Shown one piece after another: positions 48,743 to 56,938 of a DNA stretch of 64,000 nt. A model generated the notes under the pieces. The model was not told where the DNA came from. It was given only the letters and a program-made list of their open reading frames with translations, and did not search any database. The position numbers and the translations under genes were made by a program. This DNA comes from Arsenicicoccus bolidensis DSM 15745 (lineage in GTDB: Bacteria; Actinomycetota; Actinomycetes; Actinomycetales; Dermatophilaceae), in assembly GCF_000426385.1 (NCBI RefSeq), contig NZ_AUFG01000008.1, forward strand, positions 62,001 to 126,000, read 5' to 3'. The number at the start of each line of letters is the position of its first letter. Position 1 is the stretch's first letter.

Positions 48743-49438
48743 ATGCCCAGGCGCGCCCGGCCCGACGACTCCCTCACCCCGATCGTGCAGGACTCCACCC
48801 CCTCCCTGATCGCCGCGCGGCTGCGCGAGGCGATCGCCACCGGGGTGTTCGGGCCGGGGGACCAGCTGGGCGAGGCGGCGCTCGCGGCCAGCTTCGGGGT
48901 GAGCCGGGGGCCGCTGCGCGAGGCCATGCAGCGCCTCACCCAGGAGGGGCTGCTGGTCAGCCACCGCAACCGCGGGCTGTTCGTCATGGAGCTCGACGAG
49001 GCCGAGATCACGGACATGTACCTCGCCCGCGAGGCCATCGAGCGCGCCGCCGTCGAGCAGGTCATCACGCAGGGCCGGGCCGCCGAGGCCGCTTCGTTGC
49101 TGGACATCGTGCGCGAGATGCGCGACCCCGAGCCGCAGGGCGCGGCCAGCGCCGACATGCGCTGGCACGTCGCGCTCGTGCGCCTGTCGGGGAGCCGTCG
49201 GCTGCGGGCCATGCACGCGTCCCTGATCACCCAGATCCGCATGTGCCTGACCCGCATGGACCCGACCTTCCAGGCGGCGGAGGACCGAGTGGCAGAGCAC
49301 GAGGCGCTGACCCGCGCGATCCTCGCCGAGGATCTCGAGCTCGCCGACCGGCTGATGCGCGAGCACATGCGGGACGGCCTGGAGCGACTGGGCCACGCGG
49401 GGGACGCCGCCGGCAGCGGTCGCCCTGCTCAGCCCTGA
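48743..49438 (+). CDS. GntR family (FadR/FCD subfamily) transcriptional regulator
   Basis: 231 residues: winged HTH at about 20-85 (GDQLGEAALAASFGVSRGPLREAMQRLTQEGLL) and a helical FCD ligand domain with MYLAREAIERAAVE, a HVALVRLSGSRRL metal-His stretch and EHEALTRAILAED. Start 48743 gives a GAGAGG at 9 nt; ATG 48734 is an alternative. Predicted to bind GATTGTTGACAATC-type sites at 42008 and 49665 and to control the catabolic island. Confidence 0.88.
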   Translation: MPRRARPDDSLTPIVQDSTPSLIAARLREAIATGVFGPGDQLGEAALAASFGVSRGPLREAMQRLTQEGLLVSHRNRGLFVMELDEAEITDMYLAREAIERAAVEQVITQGRAAEAASLLDIVREMRDPEPQGAASADMRWHVALVRLSGSRRLRAMHASLITQIRMCLTRMDPTFQAAEDRVAEHEALTRAILAEDLELADRLMREHMRDGLERLGHAGDAAGSGRPAQP

Positions 49439-49442
49439 CCCC

Positions 49443-49582
49443 GTCTCGGGGTGGCGTGCTCGTCTCGTGCTGCAGGGTGAGACGTCCTCGGCGCCGGTGC
49501 GCGCTGGTGATGGTCTCGGGGCGCCGCGCTCGTCTCGTGCTGCAGGGTGAGACGTCCTCGCCCCCGGGTGCGCGCAGGGTGC
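49443..49582. repeat. Tandem ~70-bp repeats (family C), two copies
   Basis: Units start at 49443 and 49513 with GTCTCGGGG, followed by CTCGTCTCGTGCTGCAGGG and TGAGACGTCCTCG. They share the core (GTCTCGGG..GTCTC.TGCTGCAGGG.GAGAC) with the two units at 40754-40921 at the other end of the same gene cluster. Confidence 0.8.
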
Positions 49583-49656
49583 CCGCCGGTCCAGCCACCC
49601 CTCGCTGCCGCCCACAAAGTTCCGTCCGACCCCTTTCCTGGGAGCAAACCACCCGC

Positions 49657-49678
49657 TAACGTCAGATTGTCAACAATC
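49657..49678 (+). promoter_or_regulatory. MHS transporter promoter with GntR-type palindrome
   Basis: -10-like TAACGT (49657-49662) followed immediately by GATTGTCAACAATC (49665-49678), which differs from the 42008 site only in its central two bases. Transcription would start inside the palindrome, so the bound regulator should repress. Confidence 0.7.
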
Positions 49679-49717
49679 CAACGACTTCTCCCTGCGGAGA
49701 TGCTGGAGGTGGTCCTG

Positions 49718-51112
49718 ATGGGGGCACACACGCACGAGGCCGGTCAGGACCACGGTCGCGGCGACGGTCACGCGCCTGCCGAGATCGACCCGAGCCTGCT
49801 GCGGCGGGCCATCGGCGCCTCCGCCATCGGCAACGCGGTGGAGTGGTTCGACTACGGCATCTACGCCTACGGCACGGCCTACATCGCCGCCGCGCTCTTC
49901 CCCGAGCACGCCACCAACGCGATGATCTTCACCCTCGGCGGCTTCGCCGTCTCGTTCCTCATGCGTCCCCTCGGCGGTCTCGTGTGGGGTCCGCTCGGCG
50001 ACAAGGTCGGACGCAAGGCCGTCCTCGCCACCACCATCATCCTGATGGCGGGCGCAACGGTGCTCGTGGGTCTCATCCCGTCCTACACCTCGATCGGCAT
50101 CTGGGCGCCGGTCCTGCTCTACCTGCTGCGCATGGTGCAGGGCTTCTCCGCCGGTGGGGAGTATGGCGGTGCGGCGACCTTCATGGCGGAGTACGCCCCC
50201 GACCACAAGCGCGGCTTCCTCGGGAGCTTCCTGGAGTTCGGCACGCTGGCGGGGTTCAACCTCGGCGCGTTGCTCATGCTCGGCATCATCGAGCTCACCA
50301 ACGACCAGCAGATGCACAGCTGGGGCTGGCGCATCCCCTTCCTCATCGCCGGCCCGCTCGGCCTGATCGGCATCTACCTGCGGTCCAAGATGGAGGACAC
50401 CCCCGTCTTCCGCGAGATGGCGGAGCAGGAGGAGCACCAGCACTCCCACCGCGGCATGGTGAGCACGATCAAGGAGCTCTTCACCGAGCACCTCGGCGCC
50501 ATGATGAAGCTCATGGGCCTGGTCCTCGCGCTCAACGTCGTCAACTACACGCTGCTGACCTACACCCCGACCTACCTCGAGGGGCTGGCCTTCACCCCCA
50601 GCCAGGCGCTGCTGGTCCCGATCTTCGGCCAGTTCCTGATGATGGCCTTCCTCCCGCTGGCCGGCAAGGTGTCCGACCGGTTCGGCCGCAAGCCCAGCTG
50701 GTTGTTCTCGCTCGCGGGCATCGCCATCCTCGCGCTGCCCTGCTACAAGCTGATGCAGACCGGGTTCGCCGGCGCCATCGCGGGATTCGCGATCCTCGGC
50801 CTGGCCTACATCCCGCAGCTCGCCACCATCTCGGCGACCTTCCCGGCGATGTTCCCCACGCACGTCCGCTACGCCGGGGTGGCGCTGGGCTACAACATCG
50901 CGACGTCGCTCTTCGGCGGCACCGCCGCGCTCGTCAACCAGTACCTCATCGACCGCACCGGCGACCAGCAGTGGCCCGCGTACTACATGATCGCGGCCTG
51001 CCTCATCGGACTCGTCGCGCTGTTCTTCACCATCGAGACCAAGGGCGTCTCGCTGCGCGGCAGGCACACGCCGGGCTCCGACGAGGCCCTGGCCGAGCAG
51101 TCCGCCACCTGA
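49718..51112 (+). CDS. MHS-family MFS transporter (ProP-like)
   Basis: 464 residues, 12 membrane segments. Signature GNAVEWFDYGIYAYGTAYIA, loop PLGGLVWGPLGDKVGRK and LRMVQGFSAGGEYGG place it in the metabolite:H+ symporter family with ProP (proline, betaine, ectoine). The ATG at 49718 follows GGAGGTGG. A His-rich N-terminus (HTHEAGQDHGRGDGH) precedes the first helix. Probably brings in the substrate for the catabolic genes upstream. Confidence 0.88.
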   Translation: MGAHTHEAGQDHGRGDGHAPAEIDPSLLRRAIGASAIGNAVEWFDYGIYAYGTAYIAAALFPEHATNAMIFTLGGFAVSFLMRPLGGLVWGPLGDKVGRKAVLATTIILMAGATVLVGLIPSYTSIGIWAPVLLYLLRMVQGFSAGGEYGGAATFMAEYAPDHKRGFLGSFLEFGTLAGFNLGALLMLGIIELTNDQQMHSWGWRIPFLIAGPLGLIGIYLRSKMEDTPVFREMAEQEEHQHSHRGMVSTIKELFTEHLGAMMKLMGLVLALNVVNYTLLTYTPTYLEGLAFTPSQALLVPIFGQFLMMAFLPLAGKVSDRFGRKPSWLFSLAGIAILALPCYKLMQTGFAGAIAGFAILGLAYIPQLATISATFPAMFPTHVRYAGVALGYNIATSLFGGTAALVNQYLIDRTGDQQWPAYYMIAACLIGLVALFFTIETKGVSLRGRHTPGSDEALAEQSAT

Positions 51113-51177
51113 CCTACCGCGGGCAGAGGCATCAGCCGGGCTTCGTTCGGCAGGTCGATGCCTTTACCCGCGGCGGG
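51113..51177. repeat. Family B 3'-end palindromic repeat
   Basis: Starts right after the transporter stop: CTACCGCGGGCAGAGGCATC..., hairpin GGCATCAGCC...GGTCGATGCC (51128-51162), then TTTACCCGCGG. Counterpart of 40958-41019 in inverted orientation. Confidence 0.75.
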
Positions 51178-51178
51178 T

Positions 51179-51312
51179 ATGTCGCACCGGCCGCCCCGCC
51201 GCCGCCGACGACAGGAAGTGACCCGCCAGGGCGCGTCGAGCCGCCGAGCAGGCGGTTTGACAGCTCGAAGTGACCCGTCGGGTCACTGCCACCACGGCGC
51301 GCGCCTCGCGGA
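51179..51312. repeat. Gene-free stretch with small direct and inverted repeats
   Basis: No credible gene. AAGTGACCCG occurs twice (from 51217 and 51269), the second forming the 17-nt hairpin GTGACCCG-T-CGGGTCAC (51271-51287), and TCACTGCCACC occurs at 51283 and 51313. Looks like eroded repeats. Confidence 0.5.
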
Positions 51313-51470
51313 TCACTGCCACCGCCTGGTGCGCCGTCCGCGGATCGCCGCGATGACGGGGCGCGGCTCGCGGGCCACGGCGAGCACCAACGGGTGGAGA
51401 AGGTCACGCATGACGGTGACGAGGTCCACCCGTTGCGGCTGCCGGGCGGTCGACGCCGCACGACACGTCA
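51313..51470 (-). pseudogene. Possible enoyl-CoA hydratase remnant
   Basis: A minus-strand frame ending at a TGA (51313-51315) reads RDLLHPLVLAVAREPRPVIAAIRG, similar to the conserved LP-K/R-PVIAAINGAA segment of enoyl-CoA hydratases, but lacks both the start and the downstream CoA-binding and catalytic parts. Looks like a decayed fragment. Identification rests on this short stretch only. Confidence 0.35.
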
Positions 51471-52370
51471 GAGGTAGGGCTTGGGCCGGTGGCCCGCCAG
51501 GCCGGCGGCTCGTCCGGCCATGCCGCTCAGCGACACCGCCACCCCGGCCAGGCGTTCGACGTCACGGTGGTGCAGGGCCCCGGCCACGTTGACGAAGGGC
51601 CACCGCAGGGATCGCCCGAGCGCCACCAGCGTGTGGACGTAGCCGAAGAACTCGACCTCGGTGTCGGCGTTGGCGGCGTTCTCCTCGAAGGCACGGCGCA
51701 GCGCGGCGCGGTTGCTCAGCCGGTCCGGCGGGAGGGGCTCGTGCACGATCGCGCTCGGGCACCACACGAACCGCGCTCCGAGCGCCCGCGCCCTCAGGAA
51801 GAACGCGAAGTCCTCGCCCCCGGACAGTCCCCGGTGCGGGGCGAACCACGGCGCGTCCAGCCGGTCGACGAGCCGCCGTGCGAGCAGGAGGTTCTGCCCC
51901 CCGTCGAGCGACTCGGCGATTCCCTCCTTGCGTGGTGCCGACGTCGCGTGCAGGTAGGACCGCACCAGCGTCGGGTAGTCGGGGGTGACCCCCATGTCGA
52001 CGGGTCCGCTCGCGCAGTCGGCGTCGTAGTGGCGGGCGCACTCCACGAGCGCCATCAGGGCGCCGGGCTCGGGGAGGCCGTCGTCGTCATACATCACGAG
52101 GTGCTCCCAGTCCGGGTCGACCTCGTAGGCGGCGGTGATCAGGGCGTTGCGCGCCTGCGAGATCCCGCGCTGGGGGACGGGCCGCACCGTGATCGGGACG
52201 CTGGTCGTCGCCCCGACCTCCTCGGCCACCCGCGCCACGGCCGGGTCGCAGTCGTTGTCGGCGACCACGACCGAGACCGCTTGGCCCTCGGCCTGCTTCG
52301 TCACCTCGAGCAGCAGCCCCCGCAGCAGCTCGGGGCGCTTGTACGTCGGAATGCCCACCACGATCGGCAT
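51468..52370 (-). CDS. GT2 family glycosyltransferase
   Basis: 300 residues, GT-A fold: VVGIPTYKRPELLRGLL, nucleotide-binding VVADNDCD, D-x-D in MYDDDGLPEP, and the acceptor-side GGEDFAFFLRA. Cytosolic, with no clear membrane segment. The ATG at 52370 was chosen over GTG 52379. Possibly builds a surface polysaccharide; the PIG-L deacetylase next to it may act on the same glycan. Confidence 0.88.
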   Translation of the reverse strand: MPIVVGIPTYKRPELLRGLLLEVTKQAEGQAVSVVVADNDCDPAVARVAEEVGATTSVPITVRPVPQRGISQARNALITAAYEVDPDWEHLVMYDDDGLPEPGALMALVECARHYDADCASGPVDMGVTPDYPTLVRSYLHATSAPRKEGIAESLDGGQNLLLARRLVDRLDAPWFAPHRGLSGGEDFAFFLRARALGARFVWCPSAIVHEPLPPDRLSNRAALRRAFEENAANADTEVEFFGYVHTLVALGRSLRWPFVNVAGALHHRDVERLAGVAVSLSGMAGRAAGLAGHRPKPYL

Positions 52371-52459
52371 GGACACCACCCCCTGACGACAAGCCTACGA
52401 CCGGGGTGCACGACCGTGCACGGAGTCGCAGGAAACGGTCGGAGAACGTCCTCAGGTGG

Positions 52460-53389
52460 TCACGTCAGCCAGTAGCGCTCGAGCTCGGGCAGGCCCTCCG
52501 GCTCGTCGAGCCCATGGGGGCCGAAGCGCAGCGGGGCGATCTGGGTGGCGTAGCACGCGATCCGGCGCGCCTTGGCGACCCGGTCCACCGGCACCTCGAG
52601 CCGCTGGACGGCGAACCCGTGCCGCTCCACCAGCCCGTCGATCTCGTCCTGCCCCGGCCGCGCCGACCCGTAGGGCACGTCCTCGTAGTAGCCGAACCTC
52701 GCCGAGCCCCCTCGCCCGAGACCGGCCAGGCGCCCGTTCAGACGTCCCGCCAGGTGCTCGGTGAGCGTGTCGCGCACCCACCGGTGGTCGGGGTTGACGC
52801 CGGCGCCCCCGATGGCGGGCGGCTCGATGGTCGATGGCTCGGCGGTCCGTCGCGCCTCTCCCCTCGAGAGGGCCGCACGCACCAGTCGTATGCCGCCGTG
52901 CCCCGCCTCCAGCCCGGCCTCCAGCCCCGCTCGGGCCAGGCGGCGAGCCGCCCGCACCACCAACGGTCGTCGGGGTGGGGGCGGGTCCGGCAGGAGCCCG
53001 GTCGCGGTGGGCAGGAGCACGAGGCCGCCCTCGTGCTCGGTCAGCCAGGCGTCGACCCAGGCGGTGAGGGTGGCGGCGTCCTCGGGCGGTCGTTCGCCCC
53101 TCGGGAGGTACTGCTGGTCGAGCAGGCCGAGGTGCTGCCGCCGGTGGGGCGTCCCCGCGAGCGCCGCCTCGTCCTCCAGCAGCCTGACCTCCATGGCTTC
53201 GTCCGAGTCTCGGAATCCGGACAGCGTGTCCCACTCCGTGACCATCACCGTGGTAGGGCGGGCGGTGCTGACCGTCAGGACGTCGAGGGGCCCGGCCCGA
53301 CCGATCAGCGTCTCGCAGGACAGGACGGCGTCGTCCAGGTGCGGAGACACCACGAGGACGTCACCGGTGAGGGGCGGTGGAAGCGGCAT
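52460..53389 (-). CDS. PIG-L (LmbE-like) family deacetylase
   Basis: 309 residues. The zinc-binding motif PHLDDAVLSC near the N-terminus and the downstream NPDHRWVRD supply the family's His and Asp ligands; the first motif has Val in place of the usual Glu (PHPDDE/PHLDDA). De-N-acetylates a sugar or small molecule. Same strand as the GT2 gene, 89 nt upstream of it. Confidence 0.85.
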   Translation of the reverse strand: MPLPPPLTGDVLVVSPHLDDAVLSCETLIGRAGPLDVLTVSTARPTTVMVTEWDTLSGFRDSDEAMEVRLLEDEAALAGTPHRRQHLGLLDQQYLPRGERPPEDAATLTAWVDAWLTEHEGGLVLLPTATGLLPDPPPPRRPLVVRAARRLARAGLEAGLEAGHGGIRLVRAALSRGEARRTAEPSTIEPPAIGGAGVNPDHRWVRDTLTEHLAGRLNGRLAGLGRGGSARFGYYEDVPYGSARPGQDEIDGLVERHGFAVQRLEVPVDRVAKARRIACYATQIAPLRFGPHGLDEPEGLPELERYWLT

Positions 53390-53452
53390 ACGGTCTCTCT
53401 GTCTGGGCGGTCTGGGCGGTCTGGGCCGGGTGGCTCGGGGTGGGGCCAGAGC

Positions 53453-53770
53453 TCAGTCGCGGGCGTCGCAGAGCGCCCAGGAGGCGGCGGCCGAGGCCGC
53501 CGTCACGACACCGACCGCCGGCCAGGCGCCGATGCTCTTGGCCAGCCGGTGCGACCCGACGAACCCGCCGAGGTAGGTCACGGCCAGCACGGCCGTCGTC
53601 CCCGGGTCGGTCCGCGCGAGCCAGGTGCGCCCCGCGAGCAGGCCGCAGGCGCCGAGCAGCACGCCGCCGAGCGGGCGGATGCCGGTCTCGCGGGCGAGCG
53701 CGAAGCCGCCGGCCAGGCCGAGCGCGGTGAGCGGTGCGGTGGACACGTCGGAGGCAGGCTTGAGATCCAT
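53453..53770 (-). CDS. Small membrane protein, unknown function
   Basis: 105 residues with three to four hydrophobic segments (LTALGLAGGFALA, GGVLLGACGLLAG, AVLAVTYLGGFVG, AVGVVTAASAAASWAL). Common, unnamed actinobacterial family by appearance. Lies upstream of the PIG-L gene after a short GGTCTGGGC triplicate. Confidence 0.65.
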   Translation of the reverse strand: MDLKPASDVSTAPLTALGLAGGFALARETGIRPLGGVLLGACGLLAGRTWLARTDPGTTAVLAVTYLGGFVGSHRLAKSIGAWPAVGVVTAASAAASWALCDARD

Positions 53771-53840
53771 GCCCCCACCGTATGCCGCCCGCCCCGGCCG
53801 CAGCGGGTGACCCCCGACGCGGCGGGGTATGCCAGGTCGC

Positions 53841-54140
53841 ATGAGCGACAACGACCAGAACCCGCACGTGACGGACCAGACCACGCAGCCCGACCAGGGG
53901 CCCTTCCACGACGTCGACCCGACCGGCGCGGGCCAGAGCGCGGACGAGCGTCCGGCCTACCCGGACGCGGACCAGGACACGGGTGTGGACGACCAGGGTG
54001 GCCACGAGGGCGGCGAGCCGGCCGGGCAGCAACCCACCGAGCAGGTGCCCGAGCCCACCTCGGGCGACCCCGAGACGCCCGGCGAGTCCGACGAGGAGGG
54101 AAACGCCGAGGGCCTGACCCAGGGGATCAACGCCGGCTGA
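53841..54140 (+). CDS. Acidic, disordered small protein
   Basis: 99 residues, rich in Asp, Glu, Gln, Pro and Gly, with no hydrophobic core (DNDQNPHVTDQTTQPDQG at the start, GNAEGLTQGINAG at the end). No known function; the composition suggests an unstructured or stress-related protein. Confidence 0.6.
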   Translation: MSDNDQNPHVTDQTTQPDQGPFHDVDPTGAGQSADERPAYPDADQDTGVDDQGGHEGGEPAGQQPTEQVPEPTSGDPETPGESDEEGNAEGLTQGINAG

Positions 54141-54343
54141 CCTCCGGATCGGTCTGGGGGCTGAGTGACGCGTGGGCTGACGCGGCGCGCCGGCTGACGC
54201 GCTGCGTCGCACACCCTTGGCGCTCGGTCACCCCCTCCTCCGGGTGGGTGGACCGGGCGTCCGCGATCTCATCCTTGCGGGGGAGGCGCGGGTCAGGACG
54301 CTCCGGCGAGGGTGGAGGCACACCGACCACCCAAGGAGACGTC

Positions 54344-55560
54344 ATGAGCAGCAGCACCGCCCGCCGGACGATCATGGCCGGCACCGTCCTCACCCTGATC
54401 GCGTCGACCGGGGCCGCAGCGGCACCCGCCGTCGCCGCCCCGCAGCCCACCCACCTGGCCGACGCCCGCAAGCCCTCGCCGCAGCGGGTCCTGCAGGCGT
54501 CCGTCGACCAGCTCGACCGCGCCGGCGCCGTGGGGTCGTCGCTGCGGCGACCCGCGACGGCCGGTCCTGGTCGGCCGCAGCGGGCGTCCGCAGCACCACG
54601 ACGCGCGTCCCCGCCCGACCCACCGACCGGGTCCGCGTCGGCTCGATCACCAAGCCGATGGTCGCGACCGTCGTGATGCAGCTCGTCGACGAGGGCAGGC
54701 TGCGCCTCGACACCAAGGTCGACCAGGTCTGTCCCGGGCTGCTGCCGGGGCACGGCGACATCACGATCGAGCAGCTGCTCAGTCACCGCAGCGGGCTCCC
54801 GGACTACGTCCTGCCGCTGGCCAAGCAGGAGCAGGCGATGAAGCTCACCGTCGAGCAGTCCTTCGCCCGCCGGCACACCGACCACAGCCTCATCCGACTC
54901 GCCCTCACCGAGCAGGTGGGCAAGCCCGGCGCTGCCTTCCGCTACGCCAACACCAACTACCTCGTGCTGAGCCAGCTGCTGCAGAAGCGCACCGGTCAGA
55001 GCATCAGCGACCTGCTCACCCAGCGCGTCTTCCGCAAGGCGGGCCTCAAGGGCACGTTCTACGCCAAGGAGCGGTGGATGCCCACGAACTCCCTGACGGA
55101 GTACTACGTCGAGGGCCCCAAGGTGGTGGGCTTCCGGCAGAACGCCACGCTCTTCGGCGCCGCGGGGGCCGCGGTCTCCACGCCCGACGACCTCAACCGG
55201 TTCATGACCTCCCTCATGCGCGGCGAGCTCACGTCCAAGCGCAGCCTGGAGCAGATGCTGCGACCGCGCAGCGCCACGCCGATGTCCTATGGGCTGGGCG
55301 TCTACTCGCTGCCCGACCCCTGCTACGCGGCCCCCAAGGGCAAGACCCCCAAGGGCAAGGGCGGCACCAACGCGAGCACGAGGCGGGTCTACGGCCACAA
55401 CGGCACCACCTACGGCACCCACTCGGCGTCGGTGAGCACCCGCGACGGTCGCCGGGCGGCGTCCGCGTCCCTCACCGGCCGGTTCTTTCCCCCGAGCGAC
55501 CTCACGAAGCAGCCGATGCCCGACGTCGCCGTCGCGGCGGCGCTCAAGGCCCTGTGCTGA
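54344..55560 (+). pseudogene. Secreted serine hydrolase (beta-lactamase/DD-peptidase family), frameshifted
   Basis: The N-terminus (Sec signal ending near AVAAP, start 54344 with AAGGAG) and the catalytic part are in different frames. The switch falls at the GGGG run 54532-54535: one more G would join LDRAGAVG to VVAAATRDGRSW. Beyond it all catalytic motifs are intact: SITK (S-x-x-K), YANTNY (Y-x-N) and YGHNG (H-x-G). True pseudogene or sequencing error at a homopolymer. Confidence 0.8.
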
Positions 55561-56878
55561 CCGAGTCGGACGCTGACCGAGTTGCCCAGCGTCCGGCTCG
55601 TCCTCCGGGTCGCCGCCAGCGCGGCCCCGAGGGCGCAGGCCGCCGCGCAGCCCAGCAGCACCGGGGTCAGGCCCCACGCGCTGATGGCGGGGGCGAGCAG
55701 CGCGAGGCCGAGCGGCGCGCAGCCGTAGGACATGACGAAGTCCAGGGACGTCACCCGCGCCAGCCGCTCGGGCGGGACCTCCCGCTGCGTGGCCGTGAGC
55801 CACGGGACGTTGAACACCTCGATGCCAATGCCGCCGAGCGCGTACGCCGCGAGCACCAGGACCGGTGACGGCGAGATCGCCAGCGCGAGCGGCACGAGCG
55901 CGTAGGCCCCGAGCCCGGTAAGGCCCACCAGCCGACGTTCGTCGGTCGCCAGCGTGCGACGAGCGCGGCCCCCACGATCGCGCCGACGGTGTAGGCCGTG
56001 AAGGCGACGGCGAGCACCGTCTCGCCCCCGAAGCGGTCGCGCGAGACCAGCGGCAGCGCGACGCTGGTCGCGGAGCAGCCGAGCGCCATGACCGGCAGCA
56101 ACCCGCCCAGCCCGGCCACGAACCACGGGTGCCGTCGCGCCTCCTGCACGCCCTCGCGCAGGTCGTGGGCGGCCACGCGGGCCAGGGCGATCGGTCCTGG
56201 ACGTCGCGTGCCGGCCGCGTCGCTGGGGGTGATTGCGCGCTGTCCCGGCTCGACGGCGTCGACCCCCTGGCCCGTATGCCGGGCCCGCCCGCTCGTGGGG
56301 TCGCCGCCTCGCGGCAGGGCCGCCGTCAGGACCCACATCACGGCGGTGGCCAGCAGGATCCAGGTCAACGAGATCCGCTGTGAGGCAAGCGCGGTCAGGG
56401 CCGGGCCGAGCAGCGTCGCCACCCGGACGGACAGGCTCATGGCGGCGTTCGCCTGCTGCCAGCCCTCCGGCGCCACCTGCTCGCGCACCATGGCCTGGAA
56501 GGTCGGGCGGCAGGTGGCCTGGCCCGCACCGATCGCCGCGGCGGCCGCGAGCGACGCCGCGAGCTGGTCGTGGGCGAGGGCTGCGGTGAGGACGACCGTG
56601 CCGAGGGCCGCGACGATCCCGGCGTCCCGCACCACGCGTCGGTGCGGCAGCCGGTCGGCCGCGACCCCGGCGAGCGGCATCACGACCAGGAACCCGGCGC
56701 TGCGGACGGCGAGCACCAGCCCGAGCGTCGTTGCGCCCCAACGGCCCTGGGCCACGCCCACCCCCAACACGAAGGGCAGGGCCCACGTGGCGACCCCGGA
56801 GCAGGTCGAGGACGTCCAGAGGCGGAGGAAGTGCCCGTCGCGGAGCAGGGAGCGGTGCGAGACGTCACGGCGGGTCAT
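55410..56878 (-). pseudogene. MFS exporter (EntS/MFS_3-like), frameshifted
   Basis: Helices 1 to about 8 run from the ATG at 56878 (FLRLWTSSTCSGVATWALPF) to GAIVGAALVARW, then the frame shifts near 55945-55965 and continues as LATDERRLVGLTGLGAYALVPLAL and IEVFNVPWLTATQREVPPERL. A 4-nt loss in a GCGC context would explain it. The second frame has no stop until 55410, inside the convergent hydrolase gene; the natural end was probably near 55560. Confidence 0.75.
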
Positions 56879-56886
56879 GGTAAGAA

Positions 56887-56901
56887 TGATAAGGCTTATC
56901 A
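56887..56901. promoter_or_regulatory. Palindromic operator between MFS gene and FecB-like gene
   Basis: TGATAAG-G-CTTATCA, perfect 7-nt arms, 9 nt from the MFS start and 38 nt from the binding-protein start. Position in a divergent exporter/importer promoter suggests a metal- or ligand-responsive repressor site; identity unknown. Confidence 0.55.
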
Positions 56902-56938
56902 CTTGCATGAAGTCCACCCCGCCTAGAAGGATGTCCCT

